Positions 26,364-35,414 of a stretch of 64,000 bases of DNA are shown here, one piece after another. The stretch spans positions 77,949 to 141,948 of the forward strand of contig NZ_NUZU01000012.1 of assembly GCF_002567005.1 (NCBI RefSeq). Reading direction: 5' to 3'. The notes under the pieces were generated by a model. The model saw only the letters and a list, made by a program, of their open reading frames with translations, was not told the origin of the DNA and did no database searches. The stretch's first letter is position 1, and each line of letters opens with the position of its first letter. Source of the DNA: Bacillus sp. AFS073361. Lineage in GTDB: Bacteria; Bacillota; Bacilli; Bacillales; Cytobacillaceae. The position numbers and the translations under genes were made by a program.

Positions 26364-26699
26364 TTATTGAAGGGTACCGCCAGTTGGAAGCTGGTTCGTA
26401 TATCCTTGAAATTGCTGATAGGATTGCTGAAGTTTTTGCTGGTCCGCTGCTTCGATCGCGTACCAGCCTTTTTTAAACATGAGATTATAAAGTTCACGCT
26501 GACAGTTTTGTGTTTCAGAGAAAATTTTCATAATGTCCTGATACAAGCCTTCGTGGCTTGCTTCATGCAGAGCCATGCTGTACGAAGTAGTCATATATTT
26601 TTCTGTTGCAAGTAAATCATTAATAAAATCACGGTCATTCATTTGCGGGGTCTTTGGTACTTGAGTTTCAGGGTTTTGAATCTTCTGTTGTTGGTTCAT
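26364..26699 (-). CDS. CotF-like spore coat protein
   Basis: A 111-residue member of the CotF/YusN/YraG group. Core sequence: MNDRDFINDLLATEKYMTTS, followed by HEASHEGLYQDIMKIF, which forms a helical ferritin-like hairpin. It is expected in the spore coat of the mother cell compartment. The ATG has AAGGAGGTAA upstream. A second CotF-like gene lies just upstream on the same strand. A sporulation promoter was not recognised. Confidence 0.75.
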   Translation of the reverse strand: MNQQQKIQNPETQVPKTPQMNDRDFINDLLATEKYMTTSYSMALHEASHEGLYQDIMKIFSETQNCQRELYNLMFKKGWYAIEAADQQKLQQSYQQFQGYTNQLPTGGTLQ

Positions 26700-26723
26700 T
26701 ATAAACTTACCTCCTTATAAATG

Positions 26724-26770
26724 GTCTAGCTCCAGGCCATACGCCGCTAAACGGTCGCTTCCGCTTTTCT
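26724..26770 (-). repeat. Dispersed stop-codon-associated repeat
   Basis: On the minus strand, directly after the TAA of the upstream CotF-like gene, the sequence reads AGAAAAGCGGAAGCG and ends with TGGAGCTAGACC. The other copies share the AGAAAAGCG start and the (G/C)TGGAGCT-type end. Confidence 0.6.
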
Positions 26771-27064
26771 TTATTGCATATTATTTAATGGTTGCTGCTG
26801 GCTGGCATGCTGGCCTAAGTGGCCTAGAATCTGTTGATAGTGGCGCTGGTGCATTTGGGCTACTTTTTCTGCTTCCGCTTTAATTTCAGGGTCCTGACAC
26901 TGACCGGCAAAAAAGTGAGCTTTCTTCGCGGATAATAAGTTCCAAGACATCATATCGGTTAAATAAAGAGCATCCTTTGTTGACACGACTCCGGGAGGCT
27001 GTTGCATGGTTGCTTGTTGATTTTGCATATTCATATTGGGCATATTCATATTTTGTTGCTGCAT
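26771..27064 (-). CDS. CotF-like spore coat protein, Met/Asn/Gln-rich N-terminus
   Basis: A 97-residue protein. The first 22 residues are a low-complexity MQQQNMNMPNMNMQNQ segment; the rest (STKDALYLTDMMSWNLLSAK through HQRHYQQILGHLG) is the helical CotF-like core. It is probably a coat protein, co-expressed with the neighbouring paralogue. The start has AGGAGGG upstream. Its TAA stop abuts a dispersed repeat. Confidence 0.75.
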   Translation of the reverse strand: MQQQNMNMPNMNMQNQQATMQQPPGVVSTKDALYLTDMMSWNLLSAKKAHFFAGQCQDPEIKAEAEKVAQMHQRHYQQILGHLGQHASQQQPLNNMQ

Positions 27065-27129
27065 AATAACCCTCCTAATTCATATAATCTTTACGCCTAT
27101 ATGGTCTCTCAAACGGACACATTTATGCA

Positions 27130-27160
27130 AAAAGAGAAACAGGCTGAAACAATCAGCCTG
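27130..27160 (-). terminator. Terminator of yuzL
   Basis: CAGGCTGA and TCAGCCTG with a 5-nt loop; read on the minus strand, the stem is followed by TTTCTCTTTTT. Confidence 0.8.
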
Positions 27161-27166
27161 CTTTCC

Positions 27167-27298
27167 TTAGCGCTTATATTGATTATTCTGGCTGTTTTTT
27201 TTATCAAGATGAGCCTCTTCATTGCCTGGCCCGCCATTGCCCTTCACACTTGCCGCACTTACTCCAGCTTTGGAAGGGTCTTTTTTCATTTTTGCCAT
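27167..27298 (-). CDS. yuzL: YuzL family small protein
   Basis: A 43-residue basic, Asn/Gly/Ser-rich protein (MAKMKKDPSKAGVSAASVKG at the start) matching the YuzL family, found only in spore-formers and of unknown function. The composition resembles small spore-associated proteins. The ATG is preceded by GAGGTGATAACG at good spacing; a longer reading from 27436 has no ribosome binding site and an AT-rich, non-conserved extension. It is divergent from fadN. Confidence 0.8.
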   Translation of the reverse strand: MAKMKKDPSKAGVSAASVKGNGGPGNEEAHLDKKNSQNNQYKR

Positions 27299-27388
27299 CG
27301 TTATCACCTCAGAAATAGGTTGCCCTTTTAGTTGAAAATATTTAAAAAAATTTTTTTCAAAAAAAATCCAAATTTCCGCTTTTAATGA

Positions 27389-27417
27389 TTGCACAAATTT
27401 TCGAAATATTCTATAGT
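27389..27417 (+). promoter_or_regulatory. Promoter of fadNAE
   Basis: TTGCAC (27389-27394), a 17-bp spacer and TATAGT (27412-27417). The FadR operator lies about 50 bp downstream, in the transcribed leader. Confidence 0.6.
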
Positions 27418-27465
27418 AAGTAGTAACAAGACTCATTCAAATGTGAATTTTTTTTGACTAAAAAA

Positions 27466-27483
27466 TGAATGAGTATTCATTCA
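27466..27483. promoter_or_regulatory. FadR operator
   Basis: TGAATGAGTATTCATTCA is a palindrome and a full match to the B. subtilis FadR (YsiA) operator. FadR releases it on binding long-chain acyl-CoA, which would derepress fadNAE. Confidence 0.92.
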
Positions 27484-27502
27484 AGATTTGAAGGGGGAGA
27501 CA

Positions 27503-29890
27503 ATGTTGAACCATGTAATGAAAAAAGCAGCTGTCATAGGATCTGGTGTGATGGGGTCGGGAATTGCTGCTCATCTCGCGAATATCGGCATCCCAACACT
27601 ATTATTAGATATTGTGCCACGTGAACTTACCAAAGCAGAAGAAGCAAAAGGACTGACACTAAAAGATAAACAAGTGCGTAATCGAATAAGTGCAACTTCC
27701 ATCCAAAAATTATTGAAACAAAAGCCTGCCCCACTGGCAGTGAAAAAGAATATAGCCTTAATTGAAGCGGGCAATCTTGAAGATGATCTATTTAAACTGA
27801 AGGACGTTGACTGGGTCATTGAAGTGGTCGTTGAAAACCTTAACGTCAAGAAACAGGTATTTGAAAAAGTTGATCAATACCGGAAACCAGGCAGTATTAT
27901 TAGCTCGAATACCTCAGGAATTTCAGTAGAAGCAATGGTCGAGGGCCGTTCCGAAGATTTCCAAAAGCATTTCCTTGGTACCCACTTTTTTAACCCGCCG
28001 CGCTATTTGAAATTGCTTGAAGTGATTCCTACTCAATATACGTCTCCAGAAGTCCTTTCATTCATGAAAACTTTTGGTGAAGATGTTTTAGGAAAAGGTG
28101 TGGTGGTTGCAAAGGATACACCAAACTTTATTGCGAACCGGATTGGAACTTACGGACTTCTCGTAACTGTTCAGGAAATGTTGAAGGCGGGCCTTAGTGT
28201 CGGCGAAGTCGATTCAATCACCGGACCACTGATTGGCCGCGCAAAAAGTGCTACCTTCCGGACACTTGATGTAGTAGGCTTAGATACTTTCTATCATGTC
28301 GCTAATAACGTTTATGAAAAAGTCGAAGGCAAAGAAAAGGAAGTATTCGAAATCCCTGCCTTTTTGAAAGCGATGGTGGAAAAAGGCTGGCTTGGCAGCA
28401 AATCAGGTCAAGGCTTCTTTTTGAAAAAAGGCAAAGAAATACTTGAGCTTGATCCAAATACATTAGAATATGGACCGCGTAAAAAGCTGTCCACACCTGC
28501 AGTTGAATTGGCGAAGCAGGAAAAAGGCACTGCCAATAAAATGAAAGCGCTTGTATACGCAAATGACCAGGCCGGACAATTCTTATGGAATACGCTGGCA
28601 CAGTCACTTATATATTCCGCACAGCTATTAGGCGAGATTGCTGATGATATTGTTTCCATCGACCGAGCGATGAAATGGGGCTTTGGCTGGGAAACAGGCC
28701 CGTTTGAAACATGGGATGCAATCGGAGTTGAAAAGTCAGTTGCGAAAATGAAGGAAGCCGGCATTGAAATCCCAGCATGGGTCACAGAAATGCTGGAAAA
28801 AGGACATTCATCTTTCTATTTAGAAGAAAATGGTGAAAAGTTCTACTATGATAACGGTCAATATCGATTAGTGGAATTCAACCCGAAGGCCCTTGATCTT
28901 GAGAAGATCAAGAAGCAAAAGGGGGTCATTAAAAAGAATAGCGGAGCAAGTTTGATTGATATCGGTGATGGGGTCGCGCTGTTAGAGTTCCATTCACCTA
29001 ACAATGCGATTGGTCTTGATATCGTACAAATGATTAACTATGCCGTCGAGGAAGTGGAGAAGAACTATAAGGGTCTTGTCATCGGGAACCAAGGGAAGAA
29101 CTTCTGTGTGGGTGCCAATTTGGCGATGATGCTCATGGAAGTACAGGATGACAATATTTATGAACTCGATCTGATTGTCCGTCACCTCCACAGTGCCTTG
29201 CTGAAAGTTAAGTACAGTTCTAAGCCAGTGGTCGCAGCCCCATTTGGTATGACACTCGGAGGCGGGGCAGAGGTTTGTTTGCCAGCAGCCCATATTCAAG
29301 CTTCAGCTGAAACGTATATGGGTCTAGTTGAAGTGGGCGTTGGTTTACTTCCAGGCGGCGGCGGAAACAAAGAGCTATATATGAAGCACTTAGAGAACCT
29401 GCCAAACGGGGTTCCGTTTGACCTGCAAACGATCGCCAATAAAGTGTTTGAAACGATTGCCACTGCAAAAGTTTCTACATCTGCGGAAGAAGCCCGTGAA
29501 AATAATTTCTTAAGTAATTCGGATGGAATCAGTTTCAATAGTGACCATCTGCTCTATGATGCAAAGCAGGCAGTCCTTGCCCTACACGAAAAAGGCTATA
29601 AAGCAAAAGTTCGCCGTAAAGTTCCGGTTGTCGGTGAAACAGGTTATGCGACCTTGTTACTTGGTGCTGAAGCAATGCGCCTATCTGGGTATATTTCAGA
29701 GCATGATCTGAAAATTGCTAAGAAAATTGCCTATGTAATTGCTGGCGGCAGGGTGCCGTTTGGTACAGAAGTAGATGAGCAATATTTATTGGATCTCGAA
29801 CGGCAAGCGTTCTTAAGCCTCATTGCGGAGCCAAAATCGCAGCAGCGGATGCAGCATATGCTTGTGAAAGGTAAACCTTTAAGAAATTAA
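27503..29890 (+). CDS. fadN: 3-hydroxyacyl-CoA dehydrogenase/enoyl-CoA hydratase FadN
   Basis: A 795-residue bifunctional beta-oxidation enzyme. The N-terminal part is the NAD-binding 3-hydroxyacyl-CoA dehydrogenase (GSGVMGSGIAAHLANIG, residues about 13-29) with two C-terminal dehydrogenase domains. The last 300 residues are a crotonase-fold hydratase with GTxxGGGAE-type oxyanion-hole sequence (MTLGGGAEVCLPAA). The start ATG 27503 follows AAGGGGGAG; TTG 27488 is upstream of that site. It is the first gene of fadN-fadA-fadE, behind a FadR operator. Confidence 0.93.
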   Translation: MLNHVMKKAAVIGSGVMGSGIAAHLANIGIPTLLLDIVPRELTKAEEAKGLTLKDKQVRNRISATSIQKLLKQKPAPLAVKKNIALIEAGNLEDDLFKLKDVDWVIEVVVENLNVKKQVFEKVDQYRKPGSIISSNTSGISVEAMVEGRSEDFQKHFLGTHFFNPPRYLKLLEVIPTQYTSPEVLSFMKTFGEDVLGKGVVVAKDTPNFIANRIGTYGLLVTVQEMLKAGLSVGEVDSITGPLIGRAKSATFRTLDVVGLDTFYHVANNVYEKVEGKEKEVFEIPAFLKAMVEKGWLGSKSGQGFFLKKGKEILELDPNTLEYGPRKKLSTPAVELAKQEKGTANKMKALVYANDQAGQFLWNTLAQSLIYSAQLLGEIADDIVSIDRAMKWGFGWETGPFETWDAIGVEKSVAKMKEAGIEIPAWVTEMLEKGHSSFYLEENGEKFYYDNGQYRLVEFNPKALDLEKIKKQKGVIKKNSGASLIDIGDGVALLEFHSPNNAIGLDIVQMINYAVEEVEKNYKGLVIGNQGKNFCVGANLAMMLMEVQDDNIYELDLIVRHLHSALLKVKYSSKPVVAAPFGMTLGGGAEVCLPAAHIQASAETYMGLVEVGVGLLPGGGGNKELYMKHLENLPNGVPFDLQTIANKVFETIATAKVSTSAEEARENNFLSNSDGISFNSDHLLYDAKQAVLALHEKGYKAKVRRKVPVVGETGYATLLLGAEAMRLSGYISEHDLKIAKKIAYVIAGGRVPFGTEVDEQYLLDLERQAFLSLIAEPKSQQRMQHMLVKGKPLRN

Positions 29891-29894
29891 AACA

Positions 29895-29957
29895 AAGGGT
29901 CTGGCCCTTCTGCCAAAGGCTTTATTATAGCCAGTTTTGAATAAGGGTTCAGACCCT
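29895..29957. repeat. REP-like paired palindromes between fadN and fadA
   Basis: AAGGGTCTGGCCCTT (29895-29909) and AGGGTTCAGACCCT (29944-29957) are each imperfectly palindromic and also pair with each other (AGGGTCTG with CAGACCCT). The unit lies inside the fad operon and could form one large hairpin or two small ones. Confidence 0.6.
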
Positions 29958-30000
29958 AAGATACTAATTTTCTAGTTTGAAAGAAAGCGAGGGAACTTAC

Positions 30001-31176
30001 ATGAGAGAAGCGGTAATCGTTGCCGGAGCAAGGACCCCGGTCGGAAAAGCAAAGAAAGGGTCGCTTGCCCAAGTTCGCCCCGATGATTTAGGGGCATTAG
30101 TGGTAAAGGAAACATTAAAGCGTGCGGGAAATTATGAAGGAAATATTGATGATTTAATCATAGGCTGTGCTATGCCTGAGGCAGAGCAAGGCAACAATAT
30201 GGCCCGGAATATCGGAGCTTTAGCTGGACTTCCCTATACTGTACCTGCCATCACCGTCAATCGATTCTGTTCTTCAGGATTACAGGCGATTGCTTATGCC
30301 GCCCAAGGAATCATGCTTGGCCACACTGATACAGCGATCGCTGGCGGCGCGGAATCGATGAGTATGATCCCGATGATGGGTCATGTTGTCCGTCCTAATA
30401 TTAAACTAGCTGAGTCAGCTCCTCAATATTATATGGGCATGGGTCATACAGCCGAGCAAGTAGCCATGAAATATGGCATTTCACGTGAGGATCAAGACGC
30501 CTTTGCCGTAAGAAGCCATCAAAAAGCCGCGAAGGCCATTGCTGAAGGAAAATTCGTCGATGAAATCGTTCCAGTGGACGCGACAATCCGGACCGTGGGC
30601 AAAGACAACAAACTCATTGAAAAAACAATTCAATTTTCAATGGATGAAGGTGTTCGTCCTGATACGAACCTAGAAACTTTAGGTACACTCCGCCCAGCCT
30701 TCTCGGTGTCAGGCACCGTAACAGCCGGGAATGCCTCACAAACTAGTGACGGGGCGGCCGCTTTGATGGTGATGGATCGGGAAAAGGCTGAATCACTGGG
30801 CCTTAAGCCGTTGGCGAAATTCCGATCGTTTGCCGTTGGCGGTGTTCCGCCTGAAATTATGGGTGTTGGGCCGGTTGTCGCGATTCCAAAGGCTGTCAAA
30901 CTAGCTGGTCTTGAATTATCGGATATTAATTTATTCGAACTGAACGAAGCGTTTGCGTCACAAGCACTGCAAGTCATTCGTGAACTCAGTCTGAACGAAG
31001 AAATTGTCAACGTCAATGGCGGTGCGATTGCCTTAGGACATCCACTTGGATGTACAGGTGCTAAATTAACGCTCACATTGATTCACGAATTAAAACGCCG
31101 CAACAAACAATTTGGTGTGGTAACAATGTGTATCGGCGGCGGAATGGGTGCGGCTGGAGTATTTGAATTACTGTAA
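30001..31176 (+). CDS. fadA: Acetyl-CoA acyltransferase (3-ketoacyl-CoA thiolase) FadA
   Basis: A 391-residue thiolase that cleaves 3-ketoacyl-CoA with CoA in the last step of each beta-oxidation cycle. The nucleophile Cys is in NRFCSSGLQAIAYA, the catalytic His in NGGAIALGHPLGCTGA and the second Cys in MCIGGGMGAAG. ATG 30001 has GAGGGAA upstream; the in-frame TTG 29977 is not supported. It is the second gene of the FadR-controlled operon. Confidence 0.94.
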   Translation: MREAVIVAGARTPVGKAKKGSLAQVRPDDLGALVVKETLKRAGNYEGNIDDLIIGCAMPEAEQGNNMARNIGALAGLPYTVPAITVNRFCSSGLQAIAYAAQGIMLGHTDTAIAGGAESMSMIPMMGHVVRPNIKLAESAPQYYMGMGHTAEQVAMKYGISREDQDAFAVRSHQKAAKAIAEGKFVDEIVPVDATIRTVGKDNKLIEKTIQFSMDEGVRPDTNLETLGTLRPAFSVSGTVTAGNASQTSDGAAALMVMDREKAESLGLKPLAKFRSFAVGGVPPEIMGVGPVVAIPKAVKLAGLELSDINLFELNEAFASQALQVIRELSLNEEIVNVNGGAIALGHPLGCTGAKLTLTLIHELKRRNKQFGVVTMCIGGGMGAAGVFELL

Positions 31177-31252
31177 TTGTCCCAAGCATATAAATCTTAG
31201 AAAGAGTCTGCTAGGCAGCTCCTTTCTAATAAAAGTTTAGGAGGAATAAACA

Positions 31253-33037
31253 ATGACAAACCAAACAGAAAAAGTCATTAAAGGCGGTAGCTTTTTAATA
31301 GAGGATATTTCATATGACCGACTTTTTACACCAGAGGACTTTACCGACGAACATTTAATGATTGCGAAAACGGCAGAAGACTTTGTGGAAAAAGAAGTGG
31401 TGCCGCAGTTGGAACATTTAGAAAATCATGAGTTTGATCGTACGGTAAAGCTCCTTAAAAAAGCAGGCGAATTGGGCCTTTTAGCGGTAGATGTACCTGA
31501 GGAATATGACGGATTAGCCTTAGATAAGATTACCTCTTCTCTTTTGACCGAGAAAATGGCTGGAGGCGGCGGATTCTCCCTTTCACACGGAGCACACGTC
31601 GGAATTGGCTCGCTGCCAATCGTGTTATTCGGAAACGAGGACCAAAAACGCAGATATTTACCTGCACTTGCATCAGGCGAAAAACTTGCAGCTTATGCCC
31701 TAACAGAACCAGGTTCAGGTTCGGATGCCCTTGGTGCCAGAACAACAGCGAAATTAAATGCTGCAGGTACACATTATATCCTAAACGGGGAAAAACAATG
31801 GATTACCAATGCTGGCTTTGCCGATGTATTCGTCGTGTATGCCAAAATCGATGGCGAGCAATTTACTGCTTTTATCGTTGATAGAGATCTCCCAGGTGTT
31901 TCTACTGGGGCAGAAGAGAAAAAGATGGGGATCAAGAGTTCTTCTACTCGAACACTTATTTTAGAAGATGTGCCTGTTCCTGTTGAAAACTTATTAGGTG
32001 AAATTGGTAAAGGTCACGTCATTGCTTTTAATATCCTAAATATTGGCCGATATAAGCTAGCGGTCGGAAGTGTTGGCGGCTCTAAAAAAGCATTCGAACT
32101 CACCGTTAAGTATGCAAATGGCCGTCAGCAATTCAAAACACCGATTTCCCAATTCAATTTAACAAAAGAAAAGTTCGGTACGCTAGCCTCTGAAATTTAT
32201 GCGGCCGAAAGCTCTGTTTATCGTACGATTGGCCTGTATGAAGATAATCAAGGCAAGCTGACAACTGAGCAAGAAAAGGACATTAAATTAGTGGCGAATT
32301 CGATTGCCGAATATGCGATTGAATGTTCACTGAATAAATTCTTCGCCAGTGAAGTATTAGCCCATGTAACAGATGAAGGCGTTCAAATACATGGTGGATA
32401 CGGCTTCATGCAGGAATATCCAATTGAAAGAGCCTATCGCGACGCACGGATCCAGCGTATTTTTGAAGGCACCAATGAAATTAACCGCTTGCTGGTGCCA
32501 GGCACCTTATTGAAAAAAGCCTTTAAGGGTGAGCTGCCATTATTCCAAAAAGCGATGGCTCTGCAAGAGGAATTAATGATGCTAATGCCAGAAGAGCCTG
32601 GTGACGAGCCGCTTGCACAAGAAAAATATCTAGTGAGAAATGCGAAGAAAATCGCTCTATTAGCAGCCGGTTTAGCGGCCCAAAAATTTGGCAAAGCACT
32701 TGAAAAAGAGCAAGAAGTGTTAGCCAATATCGCTGACCTTATTTCTAACGTGTATGCCATGGAATCTGTTGTATTGCGAACTGAGAAGGCAATTGCAAAA
32801 ACTGGATTAGAGAAGAACAAGCAAAAGCTTCTGTATACACAAATCTATTGCCAAGAAGCTTTCAATCAACTTGAAGCGATTGCAAAAGAAACATTAGTTG
32901 CTGTTGAACAAGGTGATACACTACGGATGATGTTATCGTCGCTTCGTAAATTTACGCGTCATACCCCGATTAATGTGATAGCGAAAAAACGTGAAGCAGC
33001 CGATGTTATCATTGAAGCCGAGCGCTATATCGTTTAA
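31253..33037 (+). CDS. fadE: Acyl-CoA dehydrogenase FadE
   Basis: A 594-residue FAD-dependent acyl-CoA dehydrogenase, as long as B. subtilis FadE. It has the ACAD core (residues about 30-420) with YALTEPGSGSDALG and the catalytic-base region RIFEGTNEINRLL, plus a C-terminal helical extension of about 170 residues typical of long or very-long-chain members. The start has AGGAGGAA. It ends the fad operon with a strong terminator. Confidence 0.93.
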   Translation: MTNQTEKVIKGGSFLIEDISYDRLFTPEDFTDEHLMIAKTAEDFVEKEVVPQLEHLENHEFDRTVKLLKKAGELGLLAVDVPEEYDGLALDKITSSLLTEKMAGGGGFSLSHGAHVGIGSLPIVLFGNEDQKRRYLPALASGEKLAAYALTEPGSGSDALGARTTAKLNAAGTHYILNGEKQWITNAGFADVFVVYAKIDGEQFTAFIVDRDLPGVSTGAEEKKMGIKSSSTRTLILEDVPVPVENLLGEIGKGHVIAFNILNIGRYKLAVGSVGGSKKAFELTVKYANGRQQFKTPISQFNLTKEKFGTLASEIYAAESSVYRTIGLYEDNQGKLTTEQEKDIKLVANSIAEYAIECSLNKFFASEVLAHVTDEGVQIHGGYGFMQEYPIERAYRDARIQRIFEGTNEINRLLVPGTLLKKAFKGELPLFQKAMALQEELMMLMPEEPGDEPLAQEKYLVRNAKKIALLAAGLAAQKFGKALEKEQEVLANIADLISNVYAMESVVLRTEKAIAKTGLEKNKQKLLYTQIYCQEAFNQLEAIAKETLVAVEQGDTLRMMLSSLRKFTRHTPINVIAKKREAADVIIEAERYIV

Positions 33038-33044
33038 TGAAAAT

Positions 33045-33080
33045 AGGCTCCCTTTCGATTAGAAAGGGAGCCTAAATTTT
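33045..33080 (+). terminator. Rho-independent terminator of fadNAE
   Basis: AGGCTCCCTTTC and GAAAGGGAGCCT form a perfect 12-bp stem with a 5-nt loop, followed by AAATTTTTA. Confidence 0.88.
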
Positions 33081-33220
33081 TATAGTAGAATAGGAAGGAA
33101 TTTTGAAAAATTAGTCGAATTTTTTAAATTAGTACATATTTTTTGCATTAGGATTTTGAAAAACGTTATGATAATATTCAAGTGACGTTAAGATTTTTAC
33201 GGGAAAGGGCGGTGAAATGA

Positions 33221-33577
33221 ATGTCACTGACTTTTTATTGGTATCCGAAATGCGGCACCTGTCGAAACGCGAAGAAATGGCTGGATGCCCATCATCTTTC
33301 CTATGAAGAAGTACATATTGTGGAACATCCTCCAAGTCGTGAGGTGTTGCAGGATCTTTATCAAAAAAGCGGACTGGAATTAAAGAAATTCTTTAATACA
33401 AGTGGTATGAAATACCGTGAATTAGGTATAAAGGATAAAATGAAGTCTGCAACAGAGGAAGAACTGCTAGAATTACTTGCTTCCGATGGCATGTTAATCA
33501 AACGCCCAATTTTAACGGATGGCGAACGTGTCACCGTAGGCTTTAAAGAAGAAGAGTTTGAAAAAATGTGGCGATAA
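33221..33577 (+). CDS. yusI: ArsC/Spx-family reductase YusI
   Basis: A 118-residue thioredoxin-fold protein of the ArsC/Spx superfamily. The CxxC pair is in YPKCGTCRNAKKWL near the N-terminus, and the middle LELKKFFNTSGMKYRELG and KRPILTDG motifs are family hallmarks. Its physiological substrate is unknown; it is neither Spx (which has a different C-terminus) nor a proven arsenate reductase. It lies just upstream of gcvH, as in B. subtilis. Confidence 0.82.
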   Translation: MSLTFYWYPKCGTCRNAKKWLDAHHLSYEEVHIVEHPPSREVLQDLYQKSGLELKKFFNTSGMKYRELGIKDKMKSATEEELLELLASDGMLIKRPILTDGERVTVGFKEEEFEKMWR

Positions 33578-33653
33578 GCCGGCTCTTCATCACAATGGGA
33601 ATCGATTTATTTCGATGATAGATTTTTAGAAAAAACAATGGAGGGATTTAGCG

Positions 33654-34037
33654 ATGAGTACACCAAAAGAATTACGTTATTCAGAGGAACATGAATGGGT
33701 TAAGGTTGAAGGAGAAAAAGTTCGTGTCGGGATTACTGCGTTTGCACAGCATGAACTAGGAGATATCGTTTTTGTTGAGCTTCCAGAAGTGGGCGATGAA
33801 GTAACTGCCGACGAACCATTTGGTAGCGTAGAGTCTGTAAAAACTGTATCTGAGCTTTATGCACCTGTCAGCGGTAAAGTCGTGGAAGTGAATGAAGATT
33901 TAAGCGACAGCCCTGAATTTGTTAACGAATCACCATACGAAAAGGCATGGATGATTGTGATTGAACTATCTGACAGCAGCGAACTTGATAAGCTTATGAC
34001 TGCTGAACAATATGAAGAAATGATCAAAGAAGACTAA
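33654..34037 (+). CDS. gcvH: Glycine cleavage system H protein
   Basis: A 127-residue lipoyl-carrier protein. The lipoylated lysine lies in [19 protein letters not shown]. Besides shuttling aminomethyl groups in glycine cleavage, GcvH in Bacillus is the relay from which octanoyl or lipoyl groups are passed to E2 subunits, which links it to lipA in this window. It has an AUG start after GGAGGG and its own terminator. Confidence 0.95.
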   Translation: MSTPKELRYSEEHEWVKVEGEKVRVGITAFAQHELGDIVFVELPEVGDEVTADEPFGSVESVKTVSELYAPVSGKVVEVNEDLSDSPEFVNESPYEKAWMIVIELSDSSELDKLMTAEQYEEMIKED

Positions 34038-34049
34038 AAAATAGGGAAA

Positions 34050-34073
34050 GGCACCTTGTCAAGGTGCTTTTTC
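34050..34073 (+). terminator. Rho-independent terminator of gcvH
   Basis: GCACCTT, loop GTC, AAGGTGC, then TTTTTC. Confidence 0.85.
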
Positions 34074-34144
34074 TCTTAAATTCCCACTTTTTCTTCTACT
34101 ATTTTTGGGAAATCTATAATAAATATATTGAAGAGGGTGGGAGC

Positions 34145-34384
34145 GTGGCATTAAAGCAGCAAAGGATAGACGTAACCGATCGGGTTATTGGCAAAATGAA
34201 AAATGGAGAAATGGAATTGTTTCTTGATAATACGCCAATTGGAAAAATGAAATTGACAGATCACATGCAGGTGGAATTAGAGCATCATTTTGAAGTGGAA
34301 CAGCAGAAGATTTATCAACACCTGACGACAACTGAAGGGTCGGATGCTAAGTATACTGATTGTGATGAGGGCGGCTGGTGCTAG
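34145..34384 (+). CDS. yusG: DUF2553 family protein YusG
   Basis: A 79-residue acidic protein of unknown function, similar in size and position to B. subtilis YusG. The GTG start at 34145 follows GAGGGTGGGAG. The longer reading from 34064 would begin inside the gcvH terminator and add a hydrophobic, phenylalanine-rich stretch, so it is rejected. Two cysteines lie in the last 8 residues (DCDEGGWC). Confidence 0.7.
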   Translation: MALKQQRIDVTDRVIGKMKNGEMELFLDNTPIGKMKLTDHMQVELEHHFEVEQQKIYQHLTTTEGSDAKYTDCDEGGWC

Positions 34385-34526
34385 CTGAGTAACTTGGGTC
34401 TATAGTCACAAGCCTATTTTTTCAAAAGACAATAATGATATGGTTAACATAGTCAGAAGAAGGCACACGTAATCAATATTTTAGAATATGTTAACATAAA
34501 ACAACTTCTAATACAGGTGATGGATG

Positions 34527-34883
34527 ATGAATGATTCGTATGTTGACAAAGTTCTTATTGTCGAAGGAAAGTCGGATAAAAATAAGGTAAAAAAAATCGT
34601 GAAGGAACCAGTTGAAATCATTTGTACAAATGGGACCATCAGTATTACAAAATTAGATGAATTGATTGATTTCCTTGAAGATAAGGATGTCTATATTCTT
34701 GTCGATGCTGACTTCTCCGGTGAGAAACTTCGCAAGCAATTAAAACGCGAGTTACCCCAAGCCGAACATTTATATATCGACCGAATGTATCGTGAGGTAG
34801 CGACCGCACCAGTTCATCACTTAGCCACCGTACTATTAGGTGCAAATATTGATGTGCATACTGAATTTTTAGAAATGGGTTAA
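34527..34883 (+). CDS. yusF: TOPRIM-domain protein YusF
   Basis: A 118-residue stand-alone TOPRIM domain. Catalytic features are the Glu in VLIVEGKSDKNKV and the DxD in ILVDADFSGEKLRKQL, as in RNase M5-type and primase-type metal-dependent nucleases. The TxxTxAPxHHL-type segment near the end (VATAPVHHLATV) is family-specific. The nucleic-acid target is unknown. ATG 34527 is preferred (AGGTG 7 bp upstream) over ATG 34524. It is 7 bp from yusE. Confidence 0.8.
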   Translation: MNDSYVDKVLIVEGKSDKNKVKKIVKEPVEIICTNGTISITKLDELIDFLEDKDVYILVDADFSGEKLRKQLKRELPQAEHLYIDRMYREVATAPVHHLATVLLGANIDVHTEFLEMG

Positions 34884-34890
34884 ACGATAA

Positions 34891-35199
34891 ATGAACGAAT
34901 GGAATCGAATGGAACTATCTTCCTTTATTGAAGGGAAGGCAACTGGATTAGTGTATTTCTATACACCAATGTGCGGGACCTGTCAGGTAGCTTCAAAAAT
35001 GCTCCAGGTCATCGAGGAACTAGTAAAGGTAGATATGGGTAAAATGAACCTAAACTTCTATTCAGACCTTGCTAGGGAATATGAAATTGAAAGTGTTCCT
35101 TGCTTGTTATTGGTCGAGGCTGGAGAAGTAAAAGAAACACTCTACGCCTTCCACTCCGTACCTTTTTTACTCGATAAAATAAAACAGCAGATATTATAA
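34891..35199 (+). CDS. yusE: Thioredoxin-like protein YusE
   Basis: A 102-residue thioredoxin-fold protein with the redox motif YTPMCGTCQ near residue 30 and the cis-Pro region ESVPCLLLVE. The extra Cys beside cis-Pro is unusual for thioredoxin. It follows yusF in one transcript. The partner is unknown; a thiol-disulfide role in the cytoplasm is likely. There is no signal peptide. Confidence 0.8.
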   Translation: MNEWNRMELSSFIEGKATGLVYFYTPMCGTCQVASKMLQVIEELVKVDMGKMNLNFYSDLAREYEIESVPCLLLVEAGEVKETLYAFHSVPFLLDKIKQQIL

Positions 35200-35202
35200 G
35201 AG

Positions 35203-35229
35203 CAGATGCACATGTGCATCTGTTTTTTT
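35203..35229 (+). terminator. Rho-independent terminator of yusFE
   Basis: CAGATGCACATGTGCATCTG is a perfect 20-bp palindrome followed by seven T. Confidence 0.9.
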
Positions 35230-35414
35230 AATGAATCCCAACCTTACGGACAAACCTCGTTGAAAAACCAAGGAAATTCCGATTTCCGACATATTTCTCA
35301 GGAAATTCTCTCACCACTGCCCTGCCAAGTAGATAATTGTCGACCAATTTAAAGAGGAATTCTGGCCTATGTCTTGTATAGTAAGTATAAGAGCGTAGAC
35401 CGGAGTGATGGAAG

